Source of the DNA: Actinomycetota bacterium
GTDB taxonomy: Bacteria; Actinomycetota; Actinomycetes; Nanopelagicales; Nanopelagicaceae
Direction of reading: 5' to 3'
NCBI GenBank assembly: GCA_009700365.1
Contig: WLME01000072.1
Coordinates: 1-6,055, forward strand
DNA length: 6,055 bases
Below, piece by piece: positions 1 through 6,055 of the stretch. Made by a program: the position numbers and the translations under genes. Below the pieces are notes generated by a model. That model saw nothing but the letters and a program-made list of their open reading frames with translations. It had not been told where the DNA came from and did no database searches. Within the stretch, counting starts at the first letter, position 1, and every line of letters begins with the position of its first letter.

Positions 1-1289
1 AGCAGGTACGCGTTGTTGTTGGCGCAGGTCGCGAACAAGTCGAGGCACACCTTCTCGAAATCGCACCGCATGTCACAACCGTCTTTCAAGAAAAGCGCGG
101 TGGAACAGGTCATGCGACACAACTTGCACTCGATGGATTAAAAGCAACAGGAACCATCTTGGTATTAGCAGGTGATACGCCAATGCTTACCGGTGATTCT
201 CTTCAACAACTTCTTGATCACCATCACGAAGGCGGATTTACCGCTTCGGTATTAACGGCCGAGCATCCAGATCCCACTGGCTATGGCCGAATTATTCGTG
301 GTGACGATGACTCACTCTTGCGAATCGTCGAAGAACGAGATGCCGATGATATTCAGCGAGAAATCTTCGAAGTAAATTCTGGTGTCTATGCATTTGATTC
401 AGCCAAACTCGCGAACGCGATTGGAAAGCTCACTAGCAATAATTCACAGGGCGAGCTCTATCTGACTGATGTTATTGAAATTCTTCGCAATGAAGGCGGA
501 AAGATAGCGGCAGTATTAATCGATGACTTCATTGAAATCTTAGGGGTCAATGATCGCGTACAACTCGCCGAGACCGCGGCCCTATTGCGTGATCGCATCA
601 ATGAAGAGTTAATGCAGGCCGGAGTCACAATTGTCGATCCACTCAGCACTTGGGTTGATTCAACTGCCACTGTTGCAAACGATGTAGTCCTTATGCCGGG
701 CACTGCAATTAGCGGAAATACAACTGTTGCTACAGGTTCAATTATTGGTCCGCGATCAACATTGGTTGATTGCACTGTTGGCTCAGGCGCTCGCGTTATC
801 GAATCACGAGCTACCGAAGCAATTATCGGTGAAGGTGCAAATGTTGGACCATATACATTTTTACGCCCTGGAACCAAGTTGCTTCCGAACTCAAAGGTTG
901 GCGCATATGTCGAGATGAAGAATGCGACCCTCGGCGAAGGTTCAAAGGTCCCACATCTTTCATATGTTGGTGATGCAGTTATCGGCGAAGGCAGCAATAT
1001 CGGCGCTGCAACAATCTTCGTGAACTACGACGGCGTCGAAAAGCATTACACAGTCGTCGGCGACCATGTCCGTATCGGAAGCGATTCGATGTTAGTTGCC
1101 CCAGTCACAATCGGAGACGGCGCTTACACCGCCGCAGGTTCAGTGATTACAGAAGATGTTCCTCCCGGTGCAATTGGTGTCGGTAGGGCAAAGCAGCGAA
1201 ATGTAATAGGTTGGGTTCTGCGTAAGCGACCTGGCACCAAATCAGCTGAGGCAGCAATGCGCCACAGCGATGACGAGCAGAAAGGCTAA
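1..1289 (+). CDS. glmU: Bifunctional GlmU: N-acetylglucosamine-1-phosphate uridylyltransferase / glucosamine-1-phosphate acetyltransferase, 5' end missing
   Basis: GlmU is a cytoplasmic trimer that acetylates glucosamine-1-phosphate with acetyl-CoA and then transfers UMP from UTP, giving UDP-GlcNAc for peptidoglycan. The frame is open from base 3 and gives 428 visible residues ending at TAA 1287-1289. Compared with E. coli GlmU, roughly 45-55 N-terminal residues are outside the window, including the nucleotide-binding GG..TRM loop. Visible uridylyltransferase motifs, numbered from base 3, are QEKRGGTGHAT (29-39), LAGDTPM (55-61), GYGRI (93-97), IVEERDA (108-114), EVNSG (123-127) and NSQGELYLTD (147-156). 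The left-handed beta-helix acetyltransferase domain starts near residue 207. It contains RPGTKL, the VPHLSYVGD segment with the expected catalytic His (codon 954-956), NIGAATIF, VNYDG and LVAPVTIGDGAYTAAG. The C-terminal QRN..GWVLRKRPGTK resembles actinobacterial GlmU. The TTG at 159 is internal and not the start. Identification is very secure. Confidence 0.97.
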   Translation, partial: QVRVVVGAGREQVEAHLLEIAPHVTTVFQEKRGGTGHATQLALDGLKATGTILVLAGDTPMLTGDSLQQLLDHHHEGGFTASVLTAEHPDPTGYGRIIRGDDDSLLRIVEERDADDIQREIFEVNSGVYAFDSAKLANAIGKLTSNNSQGELYLTDVIEILRNEGGKIAAVLIDDFIEILGVNDRVQLAETAALLRDRINEELMQAGVTIVDPLSTWVDSTATVANDVVLMPGTAISGNTTVATGSIIGPRSTLVDCTVGSGARVIESRATEAIIGEGANVGPYTFLRPGTKLLPNSKVGAYVEMKNATLGEGSKVPHLSYVGDAVIGEGSNIGAATIFVNYDGVEKHYTVVGDHVRIGSDSMLVAPVTIGDGAYTAAGSVITEDVPPGAIGVGRAKQRNVIGWVLRKRPGTKSAEAAMRHSDDEQKG

Positions 1290-1297
1290 CTTCCTTG
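1281..1297 (+). promoter_or_regulatory. Ribosome binding site and TTG start of prs
   Basis: AAAGG at 1281-1285 lies inside the last codons of glmU, 9 nt before the TTG at 1295-1297. In this frame an upstream stop (TGA 1271-1273) leaves no other start codon before the conserved KKLRLFSGR segment, and the next Met codons are deep in the conserved core. TTG is therefore the likely start. The site overlaps the glmU stop, which fits translational coupling of the two genes. Confidence 0.7.
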
Positions 1298-2275
1298 AGC
1301 GAAATCCGTTTATCCTCAGAGAAAAAACTTCGTCTTTTTTCAGGCCGCGGATTTCCAGAGTTATCAGAACAAGTTGCCACTGAACTAGGTATTCCGCTTA
1401 CTCCTACCTCTGCTTACGATTTTGCAAATGGTGAAATCTTTGTTCGCTTCGAAGAATCAGTTCGTGGTTGCGATGCATTTGTTATTCAGTCACATTCGGC
1501 GCCAATTAATAAGCAAATCATGGAACAACTCATCATGATTGATGCACTCAAGCGCGCCTCAGCAAAACGCATCACCGTCGTTGCTCCGTTCTATGCATAT
1601 GCTCGTCAGGATAAGAAGAGCCGAGGACGCGAACCAATTACAGCCCGCCTTATGGCAGATCTTTTTAAGGCAGCAGGTGCTGATCGACTGATGGTTGTTG
1701 ATCTTCACACTTCACAGATTCAAGGTTTCTTCGACGGACCCGTCGATCACTTATTCGCACTTCCAATGCTTGCTAACTACGTCGGCAGCAAGGTTGATCG
1801 CTCAAAGCTCACGATTGTGTCACCAGATTCAGGTCGCGTCCGTGTTGCTGAGCGCTGGTCAGAACTCCTCGGTGGCTGTCCAATCGCATTTATCCATAAG
1901 ACTCGCGACCCACTGATTCCAAACGAGGCAGTCGTAGGAAAAGTTGTTGGTGATGTTGAAGGCCGCACCTGCGTTGTTATCGACGACATGATTGATACAG
2001 CAGGCACAATCACTAAGGCCGTCGATGCACTCTTCGAAGGTGGCGCAAAAGATGTCATCGTTGCTGCAACGCACGCGGTCTTCTCTGGCCCCGCAGTTGA
2101 GCGGCTCAAGGAATCTCGCGCTGTAGAGGTAGTCGTTACAGATTCGCTTCCGCTGTCCGATGATCAGAAGTTCGACAAGCTGACGGTGCTCTCAATCGCC
2201 CCACTCTTGGCTCGAGCAATCCGCGAAGTCTTCGAAGATGGCTCAGTAACTAGCCTTTTTGACGGACATAGCTAA
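1295..2275 (+). CDS. prs: Ribose-phosphate pyrophosphokinase (PRPP synthetase, class I)
   Basis: Prs transfers pyrophosphate from ATP to ribose-5-phosphate, making PRPP for purine, pyrimidine, histidine, tryptophan and NAD synthesis in the cytoplasm. The 326-residue product has the usual class I length. Visible motifs are FANGEIFVRFEESVRGCD (43-60), ATP-site YARQDKKSRGREPI (102-115), the family signature VVDLHTSQIQGFFDGPVDH (134-152) with the metal-binding His138, VSPDSGRVR (175-183), the catalytic flexible-loop HKTRDP (201-206, with Lys202 and Arg204) and the PRPP-binding loop VVIDDMIDTAGTI (227-239). The carboxy-terminal LTVLSIAPLLA and SVTSLFDG match actinobacterial Prs. The gene begins 5 bp after glmU and is almost certainly co-transcribed with it. 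It ends at TAA 2273-2275, shortly before a hairpin at 2288-2312. All expected catalytic residues are present. Confidence 0.98.
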   Translation: MSEIRLSSEKKLRLFSGRGFPELSEQVATELGIPLTPTSAYDFANGEIFVRFEESVRGCDAFVIQSHSAPINKQIMEQLIMIDALKRASAKRITVVAPFYAYARQDKKSRGREPITARLMADLFKAAGADRLMVVDLHTSQIQGFFDGPVDHLFALPMLANYVGSKVDRSKLTIVSPDSGRVRVAERWSELLGGCPIAFIHKTRDPLIPNEAVVGKVVGDVEGRTCVVIDDMIDTAGTITKAVDALFEGGAKDVIVAATHAVFSGPAVERLKESRAVEVVVTDSLPLSDDQKFDKLTVLSIAPLLARAIREVFEDGSVTSLFDGHS

Positions 2276-2287
2276 GTCACGCTAACC

Positions 2288-2312
2288 TTCACCTCGTTCC
2301 GGCGAGGGTGAA
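2288..2312 (+). terminator. Bulged stem-loop behind prs, possible weak or partial terminator
   Basis: TTCACCTCG (2288-2296) can pair with CGAGGGTGAA (2303-2312), giving nine base pairs with one bulged G and a TTCCGG loop, 12 bp after the prs stop. The downstream tract is only ATTTATCC, so the U-run is poor. The hairpin could attenuate transcription into rplY or protect the 3' end of glmU-prs mRNA. A strong intrinsic terminator is less likely. Confidence 0.45.
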
Positions 2313-2341
2313 ATTTATCCGTGATCGACGGCGTAGGTATC

Positions 2342-2412
2342 AACTCCTGCTGGAACTTCGCAACACATAAGAAGTTCGATAACAGCAACTAAACGAAGTT
2401 ATTAGGGGAGTT
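2342..2412 (+). promoter_or_regulatory. Structured 5' leader and ribosome binding site of rplY
   Basis: The ribosome binding site AGGGGAG (2404-2410) lies 7 nt before the rplY ATG. Upstream, TGCTG-GAACTTC (2348-2359) is complementary to GAAGTTC (2371-2377) and CAGCA (2383-2387), forming a 12-bp stem interrupted by a 5-nt bulge. Directly before it, AACTCC (2342-2347) is complementary to GGAGTT (2407-2412), which includes part of the ribosome binding site. CGAAGTT (2394-2400) can compete for AACTTCG (2354-2360), giving an alternative fold. The pairings were read directly from the sequence, while a regulatory role is inference. I could not identify convincing -35/-10 boxes in the 2276-2417 gap, so whether rplY has its own promoter remains open. 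Confidence 0.4.
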
Positions 2413-2417
2413 TCACA

Positions 2418-3038
2418 ATGGCAGAAGTATCAATTAAAGGAACAACACGTACCGAATTCGGTAAAGGTGCTTCACGTCGCGCACGCGTAGCTGGTCTCGT
2501 TCCTGCTGTTATCTACGGACACGGCGAGAAGCCACTTCACATCACTCTTCCAGCTCGCGAACTTGGCGTTGCCCTTAAAGAGTCAAACGTTCTTCTTAAT
2601 ATCGATATCGATGGAAAGCCAGAACTCACACTTCCAAAGTCTGTAGTTCGCCATCCACTCAAGCAGATTCTTGAGCATATCGACCTCGTACTTGTTCGCC
2701 GTGGCGAGAAAGTCGTCGTTGCAGTTCCTGTTCACACTGAAGGAAAGCACGATCCAGATGGAATCCTCGAGCACCAGCACAACACAATTGAAATTGAAGC
2801 TGAAGCAACTTCTATTCCTAAATTCCTTGTTCTTGATATTGAGGGCATGAGCGCTGGAACTTCGAAGTATGCATCAGATGTGGTTCTGCCTGCAGGTACA
2901 ACTCTTGTCAGCCCAGAGAACACAATTATCGTTCACCTTTCTGAGCGTTCAACTGCAGTTGAAGAAGTTGCTGTTGCAGCTCCTGCTGCTGATGCGGCTG
3001 CGGCACCTGCTGCAGATGCAGAGAAGAAGGACGCTTAA
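2418..3038 (+). CDS. rplY: 50S ribosomal protein L25 / general stress protein Ctc (two-domain form)
   Basis: The protein binds 5S rRNA in the central protuberance of the large ribosomal subunit. The 206-residue product is the long Ctc/TL5 form rather than the ~94-residue E. coli L25. The N-terminal L25 domain (about 1-93) shows the diagnostic GKGASRRARVAGLVPAVIYG (15-34), KPLHITLPARE and the RHPLKQILEHIDLVLV strand. The second beta-domain (about 95-180) contains VPVHTEGKHDPDG, LVLDIEGMSAGTS and the closing TIIVHLSE. The tail (about 182-206) is low-complexity and rich in Ala and Pro, with APAADA occurring twice, and it ends in EKKDA. ATG 2418 is preceded by a good ribosome binding site, and MAEVSIKG..RTEFGKG is the normal family start. 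pth follows 17 bp downstream, as in many Actinobacteria. In Bacillus the orthologue is stress-induced, but no such control can be read here. Confidence 0.97.
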   Translation: MAEVSIKGTTRTEFGKGASRRARVAGLVPAVIYGHGEKPLHITLPARELGVALKESNVLLNIDIDGKPELTLPKSVVRHPLKQILEHIDLVLVRRGEKVVVAVPVHTEGKHDPDGILEHQHNTIEIEAEATSIPKFLVLDIEGMSAGTSKYASDVVLPAGTTLVSPENTIIVHLSERSTAVEEVAVAAPAADAAAAPAADAEKKDA

Positions 3039-3055
3039 CCCTTACCCTTTCGCAT

Positions 3056-3631
3056 ATGACGTGGTTGGTAGTAGGTCTCGGTAATCCCGGGGATGAATAT
3101 GCTGCCACCCGTCACAATGTGGGTCAGATGGTCATTGATCATCTTGCAAAGCGCCACAATCTAAAACTGTCATCACATAAATCTCGCAATGAAATCGCAG
3201 CTTATAAATTGGGCGTAGGCGCAGATGCGCACTCAATAATTCTTGCAAAGCCAAAGAGTTATATGAATGAATCTGGTGGGCCAGTTAAGGCGCTCGCCGC
3301 TTTCTACTCCATCGAGCCCGCCAAAATCATTGTGCTTCACGACGAACTTGATATTCCTTACGCTGCTATTCGCTCCAAAGTAGCCGGAGGCGATAACGGC
3401 CATAACGGTTTGAAATCACTCACCTCTTCATTCGGCACACCAGAGTACTTCCGCGTTCGCCTTGGAATTGGCCGCCCCATGGGGCAGCAAGATCCTGCAG
3501 ATTTTGTTTTAAAGCAATTTAGTAAAGAAGAGAAAAAGTCGCTCGAGGAGTTCGTCGATCGGGGTGCAGATTGCGTCGAGTTCCTGATTGAAAAGGGACT
3601 AGACCATACGCAATCAAAATTTAATAGTTAG
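3056..3631 (+). CDS. pth: Peptidyl-tRNA hydrolase (Pth)
   Basis: Pth cleaves the ester bond of peptidyl-tRNAs released prematurely from ribosomes, returning free tRNA in the cytoplasm. The 191-residue product has the usual bacterial length. Visible motifs are VVGLGNPG (5-12, Asn10), YAATRHNVG (15-23, catalytic His20), SYMNESG (68-74, Asn71), LHDELDIP (94-101, Asp96), GGDNGHNGLKS (111-121, Asn117) and RVRLGIGRP, so the standard active-site set is complete. ATG 3056 gives exactly the canonical family N-terminus. The 17-bp spacer to rplY (3039-3055) is pyrimidine-rich and has no Shine-Dalgarno match, so initiation probably depends on ribosomes terminating on rplY. The gene ends with TAG 3629-3631, just before a hairpin at 3643-3669, and is probably the last gene of the plus-strand cluster. 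Confidence 0.97.
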   Translation: MTWLVVGLGNPGDEYAATRHNVGQMVIDHLAKRHNLKLSSHKSRNEIAAYKLGVGADAHSIILAKPKSYMNESGGPVKALAAFYSIEPAKIIVLHDELDIPYAAIRSKVAGGDNGHNGLKSLTSSFGTPEYFRVRLGIGRPMGQQDPADFVLKQFSKEEKKSLEEFVDRGADCVEFLIEKGLDHTQSKFNS

Positions 3632-3632
3632 C

Positions 3633-3669
3633 GAAAAGAGAAAAGCTGGGGTGATTTACACCCCAACTT
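3633..3669 (-). terminator. Intrinsic terminator between convergent pth and ppc, best oriented for the minus strand
   Basis: TGGGGTG (3647-3653) and CACCCCA (3659-3665) form a perfect 7-bp GC-rich stem around the loop ATTTA. After one C/A mismatch, AAG (3643-3645) pairs with CTT (3667-3669). On the minus strand the hairpin is followed by a T-rich run (TTTTCTCTTTT, complement of 3633-3645), the classic intrinsic-terminator form. On the plus strand the following bases (CTTATCTAAATTTCTC) are only moderately T-rich, so termination behind pth would be weaker. The hairpin probably serves both transcripts. Confidence 0.75.
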
Positions 3670-3670
3670 C

Positions 3671-3952
3671 TTATCTAAATTTCTCTTGAACAATATTAAG
3701 CGTGTTCTCCGCCTGTGTGAGCGAAAGTTTTGCAGGTAATCTGCCAACGATTATCAAGAAGGCACCATCGATATAGAGATTGACCATTCTTGTTACTTCT
3801 TCTAAATCTTTGCTTACGTGTAACCCCTCCGTTTGTGTGAAATTGAATCCACTTTCTCTGAAGGAGGTTAGACGCTTTATCGGTATTGCAAAAGGGGTAC
3901 TTAGTGAATTTTCTGTCGAAAAGCCCCAGTCTGAGGCGAAACTTGCTAGAAA
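3671..3952 (-). pseudogene. Unrecognised 93-codon open stretch in frame behind ppc, possible relic of a TetR-like regulator 3' end
   Basis: Directly after the ppc TGA the minus strand stays open in the same frame for 93 codons to a TAA at 3673-3671, one base before the terminator hairpin. The only usual start codon is an ATG at 3787-3785, which would give 38 residues (MVNLYIDGAFLIIVG...). Its last half (SKDLEEVTRMVNLYIDGAF, then an amphipathic AENTLNIVQEKF) loosely resembles the C-terminal dimerisation region of TetR-family regulators. This is pattern recall only, and the DNA-binding half is absent. Codon use differs from ppc: four of five Arg codons are AGA and there are three ATA codons. 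GC is about 40% by hand count over 3661-3840, lower than in the flanking genes. Alternatives are a chance open frame, a 38-residue small protein, or a C-terminal extension reached by stop readthrough. PEPC ends canonically before it, so it is probably not a functional part of ppc. Confidence 0.3.
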
Positions 3953-6055
3953 TCAGCCAGTATTTCGAAGGCCTGCAGCAACACCATTGATAGTTAACAA
4001 GAGCGCTCGTATGAGAGTTGGATCCGCTTCGCCTTCGGTGCGCACTCGGTGCAAGAGATTTACTTGCAGCAATTGAAGAGGTGCAAGATAGGTATCTCGG
4101 ACCTGCAAAGTACGTGCGAGCACTTCTTGATCTCCAAGGAGCGAACTCTTTCCAGTTAAGGCAAGGATTTCTGCAACTGTAAGGTCGAATTCATCTTTGA
4201 TGGTGTCCAAGAAGTGGTGCAAATCTTTTGGTACAAGAGTTTCAACATAACGCTTTGCAGTATCTAGATCTGTCTTTGCGAGAGTCATTTCGACATTACT
4301 GATAAATGTTGAGAAGAAGTGCCACTCTTTCAGCATCTTCTTTAAGACATCTGTCTTTCCTGCCTCGCGCGCAGCCTTAAGTCCAGAACCTACTCCGAAC
4401 CAACCTGGAACAATTTGGCGTGATTGGGTCCAGCCGAATACCCATGGAATCGCGCGAAGTGAATCAAGTCCACCTGCGGCATCAGGGCGACGCGATGGAC
4501 GTGATCCAAGAAAGAGATTTCCCAGTTGTTCAACCGGTGTTGATGCGTAGAAATATGCAGGCAAATCTGGATGATCAATTAATCCGCGGTACCGGGCAAA
4601 AGAATTATCGCTCACTAGGTTCATGCAGTCGTTCCATTTTTGTAGATCCTCTGGGCTTTGTCGTGGTCCGCGATTGAGGACCGTTGCTTCAAAGGATGCT
4701 GCAAGTGTGAGTTCGACATTCTCTCGAGCAAGTGCTGGAAGCGCGTATTTATCGGAGATAACTTCACCTTGCTCGGTCATCTTGATCTGGCCATCGACAG
4801 AGCCCCAAGGAAGTGCAACAAGTGCTTCGTATGTTGGACCGCCACCACGGCCGACTGACCCACCACGACCATGGAATAAACGCAGTTTGACGCCGTGCTT
4901 CATCGCAACATCGCGGAGCGTGCGCTGTGCGCGGTGAATTTCCCACTGCGAAGTTGCAATACCTGCATCCTTATTTGAATCTGAATAACCAAGCATTACT
5001 TCCTGAACATTGCCACGTAGTTCAACAAGCTTGCGATATGTTGGGTCTGAAAGTAGCTTCTCGAGGATATCTCCTGCTGCGCGGAGTTCGGCGACAGTTT
5101 CAAGTAGAGGCGCAAAACCAATCTTTGCAACGCTCTTGTTGATATCAACGAGACCGGCCTGCTTGCCAAGAACTGTGGCTGCAATCAAATCATCTGCACC
5201 TTTGGTCATTGAGACGATATAGGTTTCGATAACTTCAGGACCGAAGCGTTCAATCAGATCTTCGATTGCAATAAAGGTATTGAGGGTTTTAGCACCTGCA
5301 GCATCTAGCTTTGATGCATCAAGTTTTTCAGAAGATGCAAGCTGCTTAATGAGGACCGGGAATTTATCCACGTGTGAAAGTTCGATGTAGTCTCCAGAGA
5401 GCATCTGCTTGAGCGCATAGTGGTGTGCATCTGAATGTTCGCGAATATCTAGAGTTGCATGTGTCAGACCAAAGGCTGCAACGGTGCGGATAGTGCGTTC
5501 AAGCAAGCCTGTAGCAAGGAGTTCGCCGCGATGAGCAAAAAGTGAATCGCGCATCAAGGTTAAATCTGCGAGCAGCTCTGCCGTGTTCTTGTAATCACGA
5601 CCAGGCACATGTGGCCCACGAACTGCATGTCGATTGCGAGTAAATGCAAGGCGATGCACAATTGCTGTGGCTTTAAGTCGGTATGGCTCTTGAACATTAA
5701 GCCTCAAAAAGCGTTCTTCGAATTCTGGAATGTTCTTGAGATCTTCTTCAACAGAAGCGCTGAGTTCGGGAGTAGCACCTGCAATACGTGTAGAAACAGA
5801 GAGCATCTGGCGAAGACGGTTCATGGCTGCGATTGTTGTGCGAATCGCGTGCCCGACTTGGAGAACTACCGCCTCTTCAGTGATTTCAGGAGTGATATTT
5901 GGATTTCCATCACGGTCTCCACCGATCCATGTGCCAAACGTTAAAGGACGGGCGGTTACTGGAAGGTTGATATCTAGGCGCTTAAGTTCGCGAGCAAAAT
6001 CATTGAGTACTTCAGGAACTGTGTTCGTTGCAAGGTCATCAAGATAATAAAGAGC
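3953..6055 (-). CDS. ppc: Phosphoenolpyruvate carboxylase (PEPC), N-terminal part outside the window
   Basis: PEPC adds bicarbonate to PEP, giving oxaloacetate and phosphate, the main anaplerotic CO2-fixing step that refills the TCA cycle. The frame is open from 6055 to the TGA at 3955-3953 and gives 700 visible residues. Bacterial PEPC has about 880-930, so about 180-230 N-terminal residues lie beyond the right edge. The Met codon at 5824 is internal, because the diagnostic FGTWIGGDRDGNPNIT lies before it at visible residues 40-55. Further motifs are EVMLGYSDSNKDAG (codons near 4960-5000), the catalytic Arg loop FHGRGGSVGRGGGP (near 4836-4877), MTEQGE (near 4770-4787), IPWVFGWTQSR and the obligatory C-terminal RNTG (3967-3956). 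Residues matching the E. coli aspartate-inhibition ligands appear kept: Lys in MTLAKTD, Arg in LQVRDTY and Asn in RNTG. The gene converges on pth, and its promoter is not in the window. Confidence 0.97.
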   Translation of the reverse strand, partial: ALYYLDDLATNTVPEVLNDFARELKRLDINLPVTARPLTFGTWIGGDRDGNPNITPEITEEAVVLQVGHAIRTTIAAMNRLRQMLSVSTRIAGATPELSASVEEDLKNIPEFEERFLRLNVQEPYRLKATAIVHRLAFTRNRHAVRGPHVPGRDYKNTAELLADLTLMRDSLFAHRGELLATGLLERTIRTVAAFGLTHATLDIREHSDAHHYALKQMLSGDYIELSHVDKFPVLIKQLASSEKLDASKLDAAGAKTLNTFIAIEDLIERFGPEVIETYIVSMTKGADDLIAATVLGKQAGLVDINKSVAKIGFAPLLETVAELRAAGDILEKLLSDPTYRKLVELRGNVQEVMLGYSDSNKDAGIATSQWEIHRAQRTLRDVAMKHGVKLRLFHGRGGSVGRGGGPTYEALVALPWGSVDGQIKMTEQGEVISDKYALPALARENVELTLAASFEATVLNRGPRQSPEDLQKWNDCMNLVSDNSFARYRGLIDHPDLPAYFYASTPVEQLGNLFLGSRPSRRPDAAGGLDSLRAIPWVFGWTQSRQIVPGWFGVGSGLKAAREAGKTDVLKKMLKEWHFFSTFISNVEMTLAKTDLDTAKRYVETLVPKDLHHFLDTIKDEFDLTVAEILALTGKSSLLGDQEVLARTLQVRDTYLAPLQLLQVNLLHRVRTEGEADPTLIRALLLTINGVAAGLRNTG

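Noticed and set aside
159..161. TTG as the start of GlmU
   Set aside because: The frame is open upstream to base 3 and encodes the conserved QEKRGGTGHAT uridylyltransferase motif, so the real start is outside the window.
458..997. Minus-strand 179-codon open frame inside glmU
   Set aside because: It lies wholly antisense to well-conserved GlmU sequence and its translation shows no recognisable family. It is a shadow of biased codon use.
2370..2384. GAAGTTCGATAAC as a possible tRNA T-arm
   Set aside because: No acceptor, D or anticodon stems can be built around it, and the flanking bases pair into the leader hairpin instead. No tRNA was found in the gap.
2276..2417. Promoter for rplY in the gap after prs
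   Set aside because: Strings such as TAGGTAT (2335-2341) and GATAAC (2378-2383) are AT-rich, but none has a matching -35 box at a normal distance. I cannot support a promoter call from sequence alone.
3780..4076. Plus-strand open frame of 98 codons overlapping the ppc 3' end, with an AAGGAGG at 3861-3867
   Set aside because: It is largely antisense to the conserved C-terminus of PEPC and resembles no family. The strong Shine-Dalgarno-like string has no start codon at a usable distance (the nearest, TTG 3886, is 18 nt away).
5822..5824. ATG as the start of PEPC
   Set aside because: The upstream frame is open to the window edge and encodes the conserved FGTWIGGDRDGNPNIT motif, so this Met is internal.

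Overview
The window is an ordinary core-genome segment. It carries four co-directional housekeeping genes on the plus strand (glmU, prs, rplY/ctc, pth) and the larger part of a convergent phosphoenolpyruvate carboxylase gene (ppc) on the minus strand. The order glmU-prs-rplY-pth is typical of Actinobacteria. The protein sequences also look actinobacterial: the GlmU C-terminal core, the class I Prs, the two-domain L25/Ctc with an Ala-rich tail, and the GGDNGHNGL loop of Pth. Base composition is much lower in GC than in Mycobacterium or Streptomyces, and intergenic spacing is tight. A streamlined freshwater or marine actinobacterium such as the acI/Nanopelagicales group is my best guess. That is inferred from recall of gene order and protein similarity, not from a search.

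Layout: bases 1-1289 hold the 3' part of glmU, whose reading frame is already open at the window edge. prs (1295-2275) follows after 5 bp with a TTG start. A 142-bp gap (2276-2417) contains a bulged hairpin just after prs and a set of complementary segments in front of rplY, one of which can cover the ribosome binding site. rplY (2418-3038) and pth (3056-3631) are 17 bp apart, and pth has no recognisable Shine-Dalgarno sequence. A GC-rich hairpin at 3643-3669 lies between the convergent genes, and its T-rich tail is on the minus strand. From 3671 to 3952 there is no recognised gene. However, the minus strand is open for 93 codons in the same frame as ppc, directly behind the ppc stop and ending one base before the terminator hairpin. 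ppc runs from 3953 past the right edge of the window.

Functionally, GlmU makes UDP-GlcNAc for peptidoglycan. Prs makes PRPP for nucleotide, histidine and tryptophan synthesis. L25/Ctc binds 5S rRNA in the large ribosomal subunit, and Pth recycles peptidyl-tRNA. This is a growth-linked cluster. PEPC refills oxaloacetate by fixing bicarbonate onto PEP and is transcribed independently towards the cluster.

I found no mobile element, CRISPR array, tRNA, rRNA or evident new biological system. The points most worth a second look are the in-frame open stretch behind ppc, possibly the decayed 3' end of a TetR-like regulator gene, and the potential translational-control structure in the rplY leader.
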